DNA from: Clostridiales bacterium
GTDB lineage: Bacteria > Bacillota > Clostridia > Oscillospirales > CAG-272
Length of the DNA stretch: 64,000 bases
Assembly (NCBI GenBank): GCA_012800735.1
Contig: JAAZIU010000028.1
Location: 191,245 to 255,244, forward strand
Direction: 5' to 3'
In this document: positions 1 through 8,422 of the stretch, piece by piece
Layout of the letters: the number at the start of each line of letters is the position of its first letter
Position numbering within the stretch: position 1 is the first letter of the stretch
Notes under the pieces: generated by a model
The model's input: only the letters and a program-made list of their open reading frames with translations
Told to the model about the DNA's origin: nothing
Database searches by the model: none
Position numbers and translations under genes: made by a program

Positions 1-27
1 TACGAGTTTCTTATAATTATTATATAA

Positions 28-1182
28 TTAATCTATCCGCTCGCAGTAGAAGAACTCTACCGATTCGCCGTCGGGACCGAAGACGAAGGCGCAGGTGATC
101 GCTATCGGATACGGGCGGCTTTGTTCAAGTCTGATTGTGGCGGGCGCCGACTTTTCCTTTGCGCCGAGCGAGAGGGCGAGGTCGAATTTTTCCTTGACCG
201 TCTCTTTGCAGCAGACGTTGAAAGCTAAGTGACCGAAACGGCCGGCGGCGGGAAGATCTTCTTTTGACGCAAACATTTCGACGACTCCGGCGCCGGTGTC
301 GAGCATCAGCGCCTCATTATCTCCTTCACCCCAGCCGAGGTGCTCTTTCAGACCTAAACCTAAGTAGAATTTCTTCGATTTTTCAAAGTCGCTCACATAG
401 AGAGCTACATGATGGATTCCGGTGATTTTGGACATTATTTTGCCTCCTGTTTTTTTGTTTTTGAAATATATTATGGTATTTGCAGTTAAAATAATTATAT
501 AAACGAAAGACGCAGCCGCGCAGAGCAGTACGGATATAAGCGAGCAGTCAAAAAAAACTCGGAAAACGCAGTAAATCAGAAAAATCCTGCCGCAGATGCC
601 GCCGGAGATATTTACAGCCCGCTCTCCTCTGATAAATTCCGGAAGAACCGCCGTAAAAGGGAAGAGATATAGCATCGGCAGCGCCCCGAATGTCGGGGAA
701 AAGCGGAGGGTAAGCCATAAAGACAGCGCCGTCCGAGCCGCTGCCAATACTGCCAAAAGATACGCCGCGCCGGGGAGGGGAAAAGCCGATTTCCACGGCG
801 TTTCTTTTCTGCCGAAAAAAGTTGCCGCTGCGGGAAGGGCAAAGCAGAACTGCCAGCCGCATACGGCGTGAACCGTCTGAGGCGTCGAGAGCCGCCATAA
901 AGCGGGCAGGGCCGCCGCGCCGAGGGCGTATACAAATAGGAAGACGGCGCCGGCGCCGATCTTTTCCCGATATGACGGAAAGCCGAGTCTGACGGATGTA
1001 AGAGCTGCGGAAACAGCCGTAAAAGCGAAGATAATCGGCAGACGCTGCGCGGGGGATAAATAAAAACCGAACGGCCAAGGGGGCCATAACAAAACGGCAG
1101 CTATAAGCGACAAAAGGCAGGCGGTTCCGCATATAAGCGTAAAAACCGAAATCGCGCGGGTTTTGCCGACGTCATTTTTCAT
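28..1182 (-). CDS. Multi-pass membrane protein fused in frame to a VOC (glyoxalase-like) domain
   Basis: 384 residues. Residues 1-245 are hydrophobic with about eight predicted membrane segments and no family I recognise. Residues 250-384 are a complete vicinal-oxygen-chelate domain: it opens with HHVALYVSDFEKSKKFY, has a second His in GHLAFNV, and ends with ESVEFFY, the usual His/His/Glu metal ligands. The two halves are joined without a stop codon. A strong AGGAGG (plus-strand 443-448) sits 7 nt before an internal ATG at 435, so a free 135-residue VOC protein (28-435) is probably also, or only, made from that start. The gene lies 20 nt downstream of the 196-residue membrane protein gene and shares its promoter. 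VOC proteins act on small metabolites or bind drugs; the substrate cannot be told. The reading frame is certain; whether the fusion product is made is uncertain. Confidence 0.7.
   Translation of the reverse strand: MKNDVGKTRAISVFTLICGTACLLSLIAAVLLWPPWPFGFYLSPAQRLPIIFAFTAVSAALTSVRLGFPSYREKIGAGAVFLFVYALGAAALPALWRLSTPQTVHAVCGWQFCFALPAAATFFGRKETPWKSAFPLPGAAYLLAVLAAARTALSLWLTLRFSPTFGALPMLYLFPFTAVLPEFIRGERAVNISGGICGRIFLIYCVFRVFFDCSLISVLLCAAASFVYIIILTANTIIYFKNKKTGGKIMSKITGIHHVALYVSDFEKSKKFYLGLGLKEHLGWGEGDNEALMLDTGAGVVEMFASKEDLPAAGRFGHLAFNVCCKETVKEKFDLALSLGAKEKSAPATIRLEQSRPYPIAITCAFVFGPDGESVEFFYCERID
433..448 (-). promoter_or_regulatory. Internal Shine-Dalgarno and ATG of the VOC domain
   Basis: Read on the minus strand this is AGGAGGCAAAATAATG, an ideal ribosome-binding site and spacing, located inside the reading frame of the membrane-VOC fusion. 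It marks either a former gene boundary or a second translation start. Confidence 0.75.
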
Positions 1183-1202
1183 ATCCGGATTTACCCTTTA
1201 GG

Positions 1203-1793
1203 TTAAGGCGATTTGCGGCGTTTCGAAGAACCGCTGCGCTTGTTCGAACCGCCCCGCTTGTTTCCGCTGCTCTTCCGTTCTGTCTGTTTCTGCTCGTTTT
1301 GAGTTTTCTTTGCCTTTATCGCGGCGTCCGCGCGCGCGGCGGCTTCTTCCCGCGTCTTCCGCTTTATTTCGGCGCGGCGATATGCGACATGGTCGCGGAT
1401 TATCATCACACCGGTGATTACGGCCAATATCGACGATGCGCTTCCCGCGTAATACAACAGCTTCGGCAAGAGCATGAGCGCGATCAATATCTCAAAAACA
1501 GCCATCGCCGCATAAGTGGGAACGGTAAGGCGACCGAAACGGAAGCGGTCAAGCAGGATGCAGCCCGCCGCCGCGATAAGCGAGGGCAGCGCCGCTACGG
1601 TTAAAAATACCGTCTCCGCCGTCACATAGACATCAAAATCCTCCGTCATCAAAAGGACGATTATCGCCGCCTTGACCGTATATATCAGGAGCAGCAGGAC
1701 TGTCAGGGTTATATAAGTGACAAAAAGCTGTCCGCCTGGGAGTTTATTCCCTCCGTTGCCGCCGCGCCGCGGTTCTTCCTGCAAATCTTTCAT
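1203..1793 (-). CDS. Membrane protein with a basic, lysine-rich tail, function unknown
   Basis: 196 residues. Four hydrophobic segments lie at about residues 22-45, 58-80, 88-110 and 115-135. They are followed by a long charged cytoplasmic tail (about 145-196) of Lys, Arg, Gln and Ser that ends in a GNKRGGSNKRSGSSKRRKS-type repeat. I do not recognise the family. It is the first gene of a two-gene unit with the membrane-VOC gene (20 nt gap) behind a near-consensus promoter at 1829-1857. The basic tail could contact nucleic acid or phospholipid head groups, but that is only a guess from composition. Confidence 0.65.
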   Translation of the reverse strand: MKDLQEEPRRGGNGGNKLPGGQLFVTYITLTVLLLLIYTVKAAIIVLLMTEDFDVYVTAETVFLTVAALPSLIAAAGCILLDRFRFGRLTVPTYAAMAVFEILIALMLLPKLLYYAGSASSILAVITGVMIIRDHVAYRRAEIKRKTREEAAARADAAIKAKKTQNEQKQTERKSSGNKRGGSNKRSGSSKRRKSP

Positions 1794-1828
1794 TTAAGCC
1801 TTGTCTTTTCTTGTTTGTCTGCGGTTTT

Positions 1829-1857
1829 ATTATAGCATAAATCCCATCGATAGTCAA
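1829..1857 (-). promoter_or_regulatory. Sigma-A promoter for the 196-residue membrane protein gene
   Basis: Minus strand: TTGACT (1857-1852), 17-nt spacer, TATAAT (1834-1829), about 36 nt upstream of the start codon at 1793. Confidence 0.75.
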
Positions 1858-1887
1858 GCGGAAAATCCCGGTTTTCCGCAAGAGAAA

Positions 1888-1912
1888 GGCGGCTCCGCCG
1901 AGCGGAGCCGCC
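1888..1912 (-). terminator. Intrinsic terminator after the Gfo/Idh/MocA gene
   Basis: A perfect 10-bp GC-rich inverted repeat (GGCGGCTCCG / CGGAGCCGCC) with a 5-nt loop, followed on the minus strand by TTTCTCTT. It lies 16 nt beyond the stop codon of the oxidoreductase gene. Confidence 0.8.
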
Positions 1913-1928
1913 ATATATAAGGCTTATA

Positions 1929-3101
1929 TCAGTTGGTGCCGTAGGTTCCTGCGAGATCGGAGGTCTTCTCCGCGATGTTTTCTTTCGACTTGGAAGTCTT
2001 GATGCGCTTTTCCAGCTCCGTCCAGTATTCGGCGTCGCAGATCGGCAGCTTGACTTCGCGGTTGCCCTGCCAGCTTGAGAGAATCGCGGCGTTGCAGAGG
2101 GAAAGACCGTTGATGCCTTCGCATCCGGGGGCGATGATTTCGGCGCCGTTCAGAATCGCGTCGACAACGTTCTCGCGGATACCGTTGTGCTGCGGACCGC
2201 TGCCGCCGACAACCGGAATTTCCTCAGTCGACCATTCGCACTTCTTGAAGCCGCTGTCCGACTGGAAGCAGTATTCGCGCTCGTCCATCGAAAGCTTGGT
2301 GAATTTGATAACTCCGCCCTCAAGCACGAGTTTGCCCTTGGTGCCGCTGATTTCGAGGCGGTTGGTTCCGGGGCATTCGCCGGTGGTGGTGATGAATACG
2401 CCGGTTGCGCCGTTTTTATAGCGGGCGAAAATGGTAACGTCGTCTTCGACTTCGATATTGTGATACTTGCCGAAGTCGCAGAAGCCGACTACGCTTTCCG
2501 GCATTCCGACGATCCACTGCCAGAGGTCAAGGTTGTGCGGAGCCTGATTCATAAGCACTCCACCGCCCTCGCCCGCCCATGTGGCGCGCCAGCTGCCGCT
2601 GTCGTAATAAGACTGAGTGCGGTACCAGTCGGTGATCAACCAGACGACGCGCTTGAGATCGCCTATCTCGCCGCCCTGAACCATCTCGCGCAGCTTGATA
2701 TAGTGCGGGTCGGTTCGCTGGTTGTAGTCGATCGCGAAGACGAGGCCGGATTTCTTTGCGGCTTCGTTCATCTCCTTGACTGCTTTGGTGTAAACGCCGG
2801 CAGGTTTTTCAAGCAGAACATGAAGCCCCGCGGCGAAAGCGTCTATCGTCATATCCGGATGCAGGTAGTGCGGGGTCGCGATGATGACGGCGTCGCAGGT
2901 GCCGCTCTTTAAAAGATCCTTGTAATCGAGGAAGCGCGGAACTGCTTCGCCGAACTGCTCCTTCGCCCAGTCGAGCTGACTCTGGCGGTTGTCGCAGACA
3001 GCGCCTAAAACGGCGTTTTTGGTGTTGCCCTTGAAAATCTCGGATGCGTGTCCCCGGCCCATATTACCGATGCCGATTACACCGTAACGTACTTTATCCA
3101 T
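1929..3101 (-). CDS. Gfo/Idh/MocA family NAD(P)-dependent oxidoreductase
   Basis: 390 residues, a normal length for the family. The N-terminal Rossmann domain opens with YGVIGIGNMGRGHASEIF (GxGxxG) and carries the family EKP motif (LLEKPAGVY, near residue 97). The C-terminal alpha/beta domain contains DYNQRTDP and NQAPHNLDLWQW, where the His of the PHNLD segment is typical of the active site. Such enzymes oxidise or epimerise sugars and cyclitols (inositol, glucose, UDP-sugars); the substrate cannot be named from sequence alone. The start ATG at 3101 has AAGGAG 8 nt upstream. It stands alone on the minus strand and is followed by a strong terminator, so it is probably monocistronic. Confidence 0.88.
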   Translation of the reverse strand: MDKVRYGVIGIGNMGRGHASEIFKGNTKNAVLGAVCDNRQSQLDWAKEQFGEAVPRFLDYKDLLKSGTCDAVIIATPHYLHPDMTIDAFAAGLHVLLEKPAGVYTKAVKEMNEAAKKSGLVFAIDYNQRTDPHYIKLREMVQGGEIGDLKRVVWLITDWYRTQSYYDSGSWRATWAGEGGGVLMNQAPHNLDLWQWIVGMPESVVGFCDFGKYHNIEVEDDVTIFARYKNGATGVFITTTGECPGTNRLEISGTKGKLVLEGGVIKFTKLSMDEREYCFQSDSGFKKCEWSTEEIPVVGGSGPQHNGIRENVVDAILNGAEIIAPGCEGINGLSLCNAAILSSWQGNREVKLPICDAEYWTELEKRIKTSKSKENIAEKTSDLAGTYGTN

Positions 3102-3268
3102 ACTTATGCTCCTTTATATAAATAATAATAATAATAGCCGTTTGTAAAACCCAAAAAACCATACGGCATATGGCTTTCCGGGAATAATAACCACTGATTT
3201 TTCTCTGTTTCTGCGGTATGATTAAAGCGGCAAACAACAACCACGCCGACAAAAGAGGAGAAAAAATC

Positions 3269-3424
3269 ATGCGAAAGAAATTTGTGCAGATGTCATTATC
3301 AGACATCTGCGACGATGTGTCACATGAAGCTGATCCGCGCTTTATCGCAATCTCTTTATATTTTGAACCCTTCACCTATCTAACGAATAAGTTTTATATT
3401 ACATCCACACATATCGGATCATAA
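3269..3424 (+). pseudogene. Possible 5' remnant of an insertion-sequence transposase
   Basis: A 51-codon reading frame with an excellent ribosome-binding site (AGAGGAGAAAAAATC then ATG). The first 20 residues, MRKKFVQMSLSDICDDVSHE, resemble from memory the N-terminus of IS transposases found in gut Clostridia. After that the similarity stops and the frame ends at 3424, overlapping the 3' end of the convergent small membrane protein gene. Best read as a decayed fragment; no inverted repeats or further transposase sequence are visible. A real small gene cannot be ruled out. Confidence 0.3.
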
Positions 3425-3602
3425 AGTATAAAACATATCCCCAGCTAAAAATCCCATGCAGAATTGCCCATCCCACAGAATTCCATGTTACAAAGGAAAT
3501 AACCATAGCTAAGCATGTTCCGAAGGAAACACCGATCTTTACCGCATTTCCCACATTGAAACCCTTAGTTTCAACAGTAACCTTGTTTTCATTATTACTC
3601 AA
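3399..3602 (-). CDS. Small conserved membrane protein, function unknown
   Basis: 67 residues starting at a TTG codon (3602) with AGGGAGA 9 nt upstream. The first 15 residues are hydrophilic (MSNNENKVTVETKGF), then come two closely packed membrane segments (about 18-39 and 42-64) rich in Trp, Gly and Tyr (WNSVGWAILHGIFSWGYV). This pattern is a small protein widely seen in gut Firmicutes and Actinobacteria, with no known function. It has its own near-consensus promoter at 3652-3680. Its 3' end overlaps a possible transposase remnant on the other strand. Confidence 0.7.
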   Translation of the reverse strand: MSNNENKVTVETKGFNVGNAVKIGVSFGTCLAMVISFVTWNSVGWAILHGIFSWGYVLYFMIRYVWM

Positions 3603-3651
3603 AACAGTTCTCCCTGAACATATAAATCAACAAAATTTGCCGTACGGCTAT

Positions 3652-3680
3652 ATTATACCGCTAATTTCCGATTTTTGCAA
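3652..3680 (-). promoter_or_regulatory. Sigma-A promoter for the 67-residue membrane protein gene
   Basis: Minus strand TTGCAA (3680-3675), 17-nt spacer, TATAAT (3657-3652), 50 nt before the TTG start. Confidence 0.75.
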
Positions 3681-3720
3681 CCTTTTTGACGAATTTTACG
3701 AAAATATTATTAAAAATATG

Positions 3721-4539
3721 TCAGACGCCTTCGATTATCAGCTTTGTCCAGCTCATGTACTCCCGAACGAGCATCGCCGCTTCCCCCAGATAACCGGCGC
3801 TTTTCGAGGCGCGCATGAAATATTCGCCTTCCTTGACGCCGAGAGAGACGAGTATATGCCTTGCCCGAAGCAGGTGCAGTCCCGACGAGACGACTATCAT
3901 CCGCCTCCCCCGAAGCTCCTCTGCCGAATTGATTATCTCAAGGGCGTTTTTGAAATTCTCGACGGTATTTGTCGATTTATCTTCCATATACAGCCTTGAA
4001 GGCGGGACATCCCGCCTGTAAAGGTAGTTATACATCGACTGCGCCTCGCTCATAGGCTCGTTCGGCCCCTGTCCTCCGCAGAGAACGGCGGACGATTCGG
4101 GATAGCGCAAAAGCAGCTCATACGCTGCGTCAAGGCGCTTTCTCAGCATCGTTCCCGGCTCCTCCCTTGTCCGGCATCCGAGCACGATGACAACGATATC
4201 GTTTCCGTTTCCCTCCGGCAGCGCCGAATCATCGCTCGCCGAAACCGCGTATGACACCACCGCGACCGAAAGCGCGGCAAATGTGATGATAAAAACAAGC
4301 ATTCCCGCCGTCATTATGACGGTCAGCCATTTGGGCGCTTTGCCGGCGGTTGCGGACGCGATTATCGCCAGCGTCAGAGCCGTGATTATAAGGGCAATCT
4401 CAAGCGGAAGGATGTTTCCTTTGGTTATGTTGTTGATAAGAAGCACGGAAAACAGGATGCAGATTATAAACGAACAAATCTGCGCAAGCCGCGTAAGCCG
4501 CGAGAGATGTGTCTTGCGATGCGAATTTTGTTTTGACAT
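3721..4539 (-). CDS. YdcF/ElyC/SanA-family (DUF218) membrane-anchored protein
   Basis: 272 residues from the chosen start. Three membrane segments fill roughly residues 15-90. A DUF218 domain follows: IVVIVLGCRTREEPGTM, VLCGGQGPNEPMSEAQSMYNY, LEDKSTNTVENF and VSSGLHLLRARHI, all typical landmarks. E. coli relatives (ElyC, SanA) affect envelope biogenesis and vancomycin tolerance; the biochemical reaction is not established. The frame stays open upstream to 4587, but that stretch encodes the hydrogenase operon terminator hairpin (4566-4598), so the ATG at 4539 is preferred despite a weak ribosome-binding site. It may be transcribed by read-through from hydABC, because I see no clear promoter of its own. 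Confidence 0.8.
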   Translation of the reverse strand: MSKQNSHRKTHLSRLTRLAQICSFIICILFSVLLINNITKGNILPLEIALIITALTLAIIASATAGKAPKWLTVIMTAGMLVFIITFAALSVAVVSYAVSASDDSALPEGNGNDIVVIVLGCRTREEPGTMLRKRLDAAYELLLRYPESSAVLCGGQGPNEPMSEAQSMYNYLYRRDVPPSRLYMEDKSTNTVENFKNALEIINSAEELRGRRMIVVSSGLHLLRARHILVSLGVKEGEYFMRASKSAGYLGEAAMLVREYMSWTKLIIEGV

Positions 4540-4559
4540 ATTTTTATCCCGAAGCTGTA

Positions 4560-4598
4560 TAAAAAACATCTCCGCCGTGTTCGGCACAGCGGAGATGT
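4560..4598 (-). terminator. Intrinsic terminator of the hydCBA operon
   Basis: A 14-bp inverted repeat (4566-4579 with 4585-4598). Its one mismatch on the plus strand becomes a G-U pair in the minus-strand transcript. It is followed by a run of six T on the minus strand. Confidence 0.85.
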
Positions 4599-4669
4599 CC
4601 GAAAGATTTTAGTTTAATTGCGGCAGGGCGCCGATTCGGCGGCAGACGCTGCCGGATAAGATGAAAATC

Positions 4670-6439
4670 TTATTTTATGTTCTGATAGACACCGCGCTTG
4701 ACATAGCTGGTATGCAGTATGTGGTGCGCTTTTTCCGAGCCGAATTCGCCGAGGTACTCATCGTAGATGAGTTTGAGCGCCGGGTTTTCATGAGATTTGC
4801 GCAGCTCGTTGTCGGAGTCGGCGCTGTAAAGCACGCTCGCGCGCACAGCGGCAAGATTTACGTTGTTGCGGACGACCGCAGGCTGATACGGCTGACCGCC
4901 GCCGTTGACGCAGCCGCCGGGACACGCCATAATCTCGATGAAGACGGAATCGTCTTCTCCGGCTTCGATGGCGCGGAGCAGCTTCTTGGCGTTTGCGGTG
5001 CCGGAGCAGACAGCGACTTTTACGTCAAGGTCACCGACCTTGTATATCGCGTGCTTGATTCCGGTGGTTCCGCGGACTTCTTCAAAGTCCGTCTTCTCGA
5101 ACTTGCCGCCGAGGATGAGCTCAGCCGCAGTACGGAGAGCGGCTTCCATAACGCCGCCGGTGGCTCCGAATATCTCTGCGGCTCCGGTTGCCATGGCGAA
5201 CGGAGTGTCGAACTCTTCGTCCTCAAGATTTACAAAGTCTATTCCGGTCTTTGTTATCATAGAGGCAAGCTCGCGGGTGGTGATGGCGACGTCGACGTCC
5301 GGATAACCGGAAGCGGACTGATCTTCGCGGCCGACTTCAAACTTTTTCGCGGTGCAGGGGATTACCGAAACGAAGAAGATATCCTTCGGGTCTATATTGT
5401 TCTTCTCAGCCCAGTAGGTCTTGTAGATGGCTCCGAACATCTGCTGAGGCGACTTGCAGCTTGAAAGGTTTTCGGTGAACTCGGGGAAGTAATGCTCGCA
5501 GTATTTGATCCAGCCGGGCGAGCAGGAGGTGATCATCGGCAGCTTGCCGCCGTTCTGGATGCGGTCGATAAGCTCGGTGGCTTCCTCGACTATTGTCATA
5601 TCGGCGGTGAGGTTCATATTGTAAACCGCGTCGAAGCCGAGGGAGCGGATAGCCGAGACCATCTTGCCCTCAACATCGGTTCCGGGAGCCATTCCGAAGG
5701 ATTCGCCGAGAGTGGCGCGGACGGAGGGCGCGCAGCAGATAGCGACGTGCTTCGTAGGATCGCTTATCGCGTCGAAGACCTTTTGTGTGTCGTCTCTTTC
5801 GTAAAGCGCGGCGGTCGGGCAGTAGACAATGCACTGTCCGCAGTTGACGCAGGCGGTGTCCGCCAGCTTCATCTCATAAGCCGAGCCGATGTGGGTGTCA
5901 TATCCGCGGTCGTTCGGACCGATTACGCCGATATCCTGAAGGGTGGCGCAGGCGGCGACGCAGCGGCGGCAGAGTATGCACTTGTTGTTGTCGCGGATGA
6001 TGGAGACGGAACTGTCGTCGATGGGATGCGGCTCTTCCTTTGCATTCGGGTTGAGGAAGGTTCCCGCCTGAACTCCGTATTCGTTGCAGAGGGTCTGCAG
6101 CTCGCAGGTAGTGCTGCGGGAGCAGGAGAGACAGCGCATATCGTGGTTGGAGAGCACCAGCTCAAGGTTGAGTTTTCTGGCGTTGCGGACCTTTTCGGTG
6201 TTGGTCTTTATCTCCATGCCGTCGGCGACGGGATAGACGCAGGCGGCTACCATACCGCGGGCGCCGGTGACTTCGGTAAGACAGATGCGGCAGGCGCCGA
6301 TCTCGTTTATATCTTTAAGATAGCAAAGAGTCGGTATATTTACATTTGCGGCGCGGGCGGCTTCGAGAACGGTGTAATTCTCCGGAACCTCGATTTCGCG
6401 GCCGTTGACCTTTACTTTGACTTTTTTGATGTTTTCCAT
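4670..6439 (-). CDS. hydA: [FeFe]-hydrogenase catalytic subunit of a trimeric NADH-linked enzyme
   Basis: 589 residues from the ATG at 6439, which has GAGGAG upstream; the frame extends further back only into hydB. Domain order: plant-type [2Fe-2S] domain (LCYLKDINEIGACRICL), NuoG-like His/Cys region (MRCLSCSRSTTCELQTLC), two [4Fe-4S] ferredoxin motifs (CILCRRC and CVNCGQC), then the H-cluster domain with TSCSPGW near 305, IPCTAKKFE near 360 and MACPGGCVNGGGQP near 506. These supply the four cysteines for the H-cluster. The C-terminal small-subunit helix region is present. With HydB and HydC it forms a group A3-type, probably electron-bifurcating, cytoplasmic complex that couples NADH and reduced ferredoxin to H2. 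Maturases (HydE/F/G) are not in the window. Confidence 0.95.
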   Translation of the reverse strand: MENIKKVKVKVNGREIEVPENYTVLEAARAANVNIPTLCYLKDINEIGACRICLTEVTGARGMVAACVYPVADGMEIKTNTEKVRNARKLNLELVLSNHDMRCLSCSRSTTCELQTLCNEYGVQAGTFLNPNAKEEPHPIDDSSVSIIRDNNKCILCRRCVAACATLQDIGVIGPNDRGYDTHIGSAYEMKLADTACVNCGQCIVYCPTAALYERDDTQKVFDAISDPTKHVAICCAPSVRATLGESFGMAPGTDVEGKMVSAIRSLGFDAVYNMNLTADMTIVEEATELIDRIQNGGKLPMITSCSPGWIKYCEHYFPEFTENLSSCKSPQQMFGAIYKTYWAEKNNIDPKDIFFVSVIPCTAKKFEVGREDQSASGYPDVDVAITTRELASMITKTGIDFVNLEDEEFDTPFAMATGAAEIFGATGGVMEAALRTAAELILGGKFEKTDFEEVRGTTGIKHAIYKVGDLDVKVAVCSGTANAKKLLRAIEAGEDDSVFIEIMACPGGCVNGGGQPYQPAVVRNNVNLAAVRASVLYSADSDNELRKSHENPALKLIYDEYLGEFGSEKAHHILHTSYVKRGVYQNIK

Positions 6440-6456
6440 TATATTTGCAGCTCCTC

Positions 6457-8349
6457 TCATTGTTTGGAGATGGCGCCGAAGCGACATGCCGTAATGCAGG
6501 CGCCGCATTTTATGCACTTTTCGCGGTCGATGACATGAGGCTTCCTGGTTTCGCCTGAGATAGCGTTGACCGGGCAGTTGCGCTTGCAAAGCGTGCATCC
6601 GATGCACTTTTCGGGATCGATTACGAATTCAAGCAAGTCTTTGCAGACGTGCGCGGGACATCTCTTGTCGACTATATGAGCGACATATTCGTCGCGGAAG
6701 TAACGTATGGTTGAAAGAACCGGGTTCGGGGCGGTCTGACCGAGGCCGCAGAGCGACGCGGTCTGAATGTAACCGGCAAGCTTATCGAGCTTGTCGAGGT
6801 CTTCCATCTCGCCGTTTCCGGCGATAATCTTGTCGAGCAGTTCAAGCATGCGCTGGGTGCCGATACGGCAGGGCGGGCACTGTCCGCAGGACTCGTCGAC
6901 GGTGAAGTCGAGGAAATAGCGGGCGATGTCGACCATGCAGTTGTCTTCGTCCATGACGATAAGTCCGCCGGAGCCCATCATTGCGCCGATAGACGTAAGG
7001 TTGTCATAGTCGATTTCAACATCGATCTGGGAAGCCGGGATGCATCCGCCGGAAGGACCGCCGATCTGGGCCGCTTTGAATTTCTTGCCGCCCGGAACGC
7101 CGCCGCCGACTTCATTAAGTACCGTGGCAAGCGTGGTTCCCATCGGTATCTCGACAAGACCGGTATGGGCTATCTTGCCTCCGAGGGCGAAAACTTTGGT
7201 TCCGGAGCTGCCCTTGCCTTTGGCGCTCGGTTTGGTGCCCATCGATGCGAACCATTCGGCGCCTTTCAAAATAATCTGGGCGACGTTTGCGTAGGTTTCG
7301 ACGTTGTTCAAAATTGTCGGAACGCCGAACAGACCCTTGACCGCCGGGAAAGGAGGACGAGGACGCGGCTCGCCGCGCTTGCCCTCGATTGATGTCATTA
7401 GAGCCGTTTCCTCGCCGCAGACGAACGCGCCCGCGCCGAGACGAAGCTTGAGATCAAAGTTGAAGCCGGTGCCGAAGATGTTATCTCCGAGCAGACCGTA
7501 GTCTTTCGCCTGTTTTATCGCGATCTGAAGGCGCTTTATCGCAACCGGATACTCGGCGCGGACATAGATATATCCTTCGTCGGAACCGATGGCGTAAGCG
7601 GCGATGGTCATCGCCTCGATAACCGCGTGGGGGTCGCCTTCAAGAACGGCGCGGTCCATGAATGCGCCGGGGTCGCCTTCGTCGGCGTTGCAGCAGACGT
7701 ATTTCTTGTCGCCCTTTGACGCGTAAGCGAACTGCCACTTGCGTCCGGTCGGGAAGCCTGCGCCGCCGCGGCCGCGGAGACCCGAGTCAAGCATCACCTT
7801 GATGACGTCTTCCGGCTTCATTTCGGTGAGCGCCTTGAAGATGGCTTTGTAGCCGTCGCGGGCGATGTATTCTTCGATCTTTTCCGGATCGATTACGCCG
7901 CAGTTGTGCAGCACTATCCGTTTCTGGAACTTGTAAAACTCGGTGTTTTCAAGCGACGCGGCGTCCGAGTTTTCGGAAACCGGACCTATTGTGTATTCTG
8001 ACACCGCATTTCCGCCGACGATGTGTTTTTCGAAAACTTCGGCGGTCTTTTCGGCGTCCATATTGACATAGGTGGTGCGGGAGCCGTCGCAGCCGTAAAC
8101 TTCAAATACCGGCTCATACTGACAGATGCCGACGCAGCCGGTTGCGATAAGCTCTACCGATTCGGAAAGCCCTTTTGCGTCGATGTCCTTTTTCAGCTGA
8201 TCGTAAACCGGACCGGCGCCGGCGGCGTCGCCGCAGGTGGCTCTTCCGACGACGACGCGGGTTCTGCCGCTGTCCGCGGGAAGCTCGATGTCGCCGATAT
8301 GTTTAGCTTTGACGGCCTCAAGCGCGTCCAAGCTTGTGATAACTGCCAT
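6457..8349 (-). CDS. hydB: Hydrogenase NADH-binding flavoprotein subunit (NuoF-like)
   Basis: 630 residues. An N-terminal thioredoxin-like [2Fe-2S] domain (CGDAAGAGPVY ... ATGCVGICQYEP) is followed by the NuoF core: FMN loop GLRGRGGAGFPTGRKW, NADH/FMN segment GAGAFVCGEETALMTSIEG, an SLBB domain, and the ESCGQCPPCRIGT cluster motif. The C-terminus has two [4Fe-4S] ferredoxin motifs (CIGCTLCKRNCP and CIKCGACITACR). This subunit exchanges electrons with NAD(H) and in group A3 enzymes is the presumed bifurcation site. The start ATG at 8349 has GGAGGAAG upstream. It lies 17 nt before hydA and 73 nt after hydC in one operon. Confidence 0.95.
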   Translation of the reverse strand: MAVITSLDALEAVKAKHIGDIELPADSGRTRVVVGRATCGDAAGAGPVYDQLKKDIDAKGLSESVELIATGCVGICQYEPVFEVYGCDGSRTTYVNMDAEKTAEVFEKHIVGGNAVSEYTIGPVSENSDAASLENTEFYKFQKRIVLHNCGVIDPEKIEEYIARDGYKAIFKALTEMKPEDVIKVMLDSGLRGRGGAGFPTGRKWQFAYASKGDKKYVCCNADEGDPGAFMDRAVLEGDPHAVIEAMTIAAYAIGSDEGYIYVRAEYPVAIKRLQIAIKQAKDYGLLGDNIFGTGFNFDLKLRLGAGAFVCGEETALMTSIEGKRGEPRPRPPFPAVKGLFGVPTILNNVETYANVAQIILKGAEWFASMGTKPSAKGKGSSGTKVFALGGKIAHTGLVEIPMGTTLATVLNEVGGGVPGGKKFKAAQIGGPSGGCIPASQIDVEIDYDNLTSIGAMMGSGGLIVMDEDNCMVDIARYFLDFTVDESCGQCPPCRIGTQRMLELLDKIIAGNGEMEDLDKLDKLAGYIQTASLCGLGQTAPNPVLSTIRYFRDEYVAHIVDKRCPAHVCKDLLEFVIDPEKCIGCTLCKRNCPVNAISGETRKPHVIDREKCIKCGACITACRFGAISKQ

Positions 8350-8422
8350 TTTATATCTTCCTCCGATATGCCGCTCCGGAAAAACTCTTCCCGGGGCGGA
8401 TTAATTTTGTGAGCTCGGTTTA

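Noticed and set aside
3094..3375. 93-codon minus-strand frame upstream of the Gfo/Idh gene
   Set aside because: It overlaps the promoter and ribosome-binding site of the Gfo/Idh gene and lacks a plausible start; the product has no recognisable feature.
5492..6538. A 348-codon open frame on the plus strand opposite hydA
   Set aside because: It lies entirely opposite a fully recognised hydA gene and its product is a low-complexity Gly/Ala/Asp-rich shadow.
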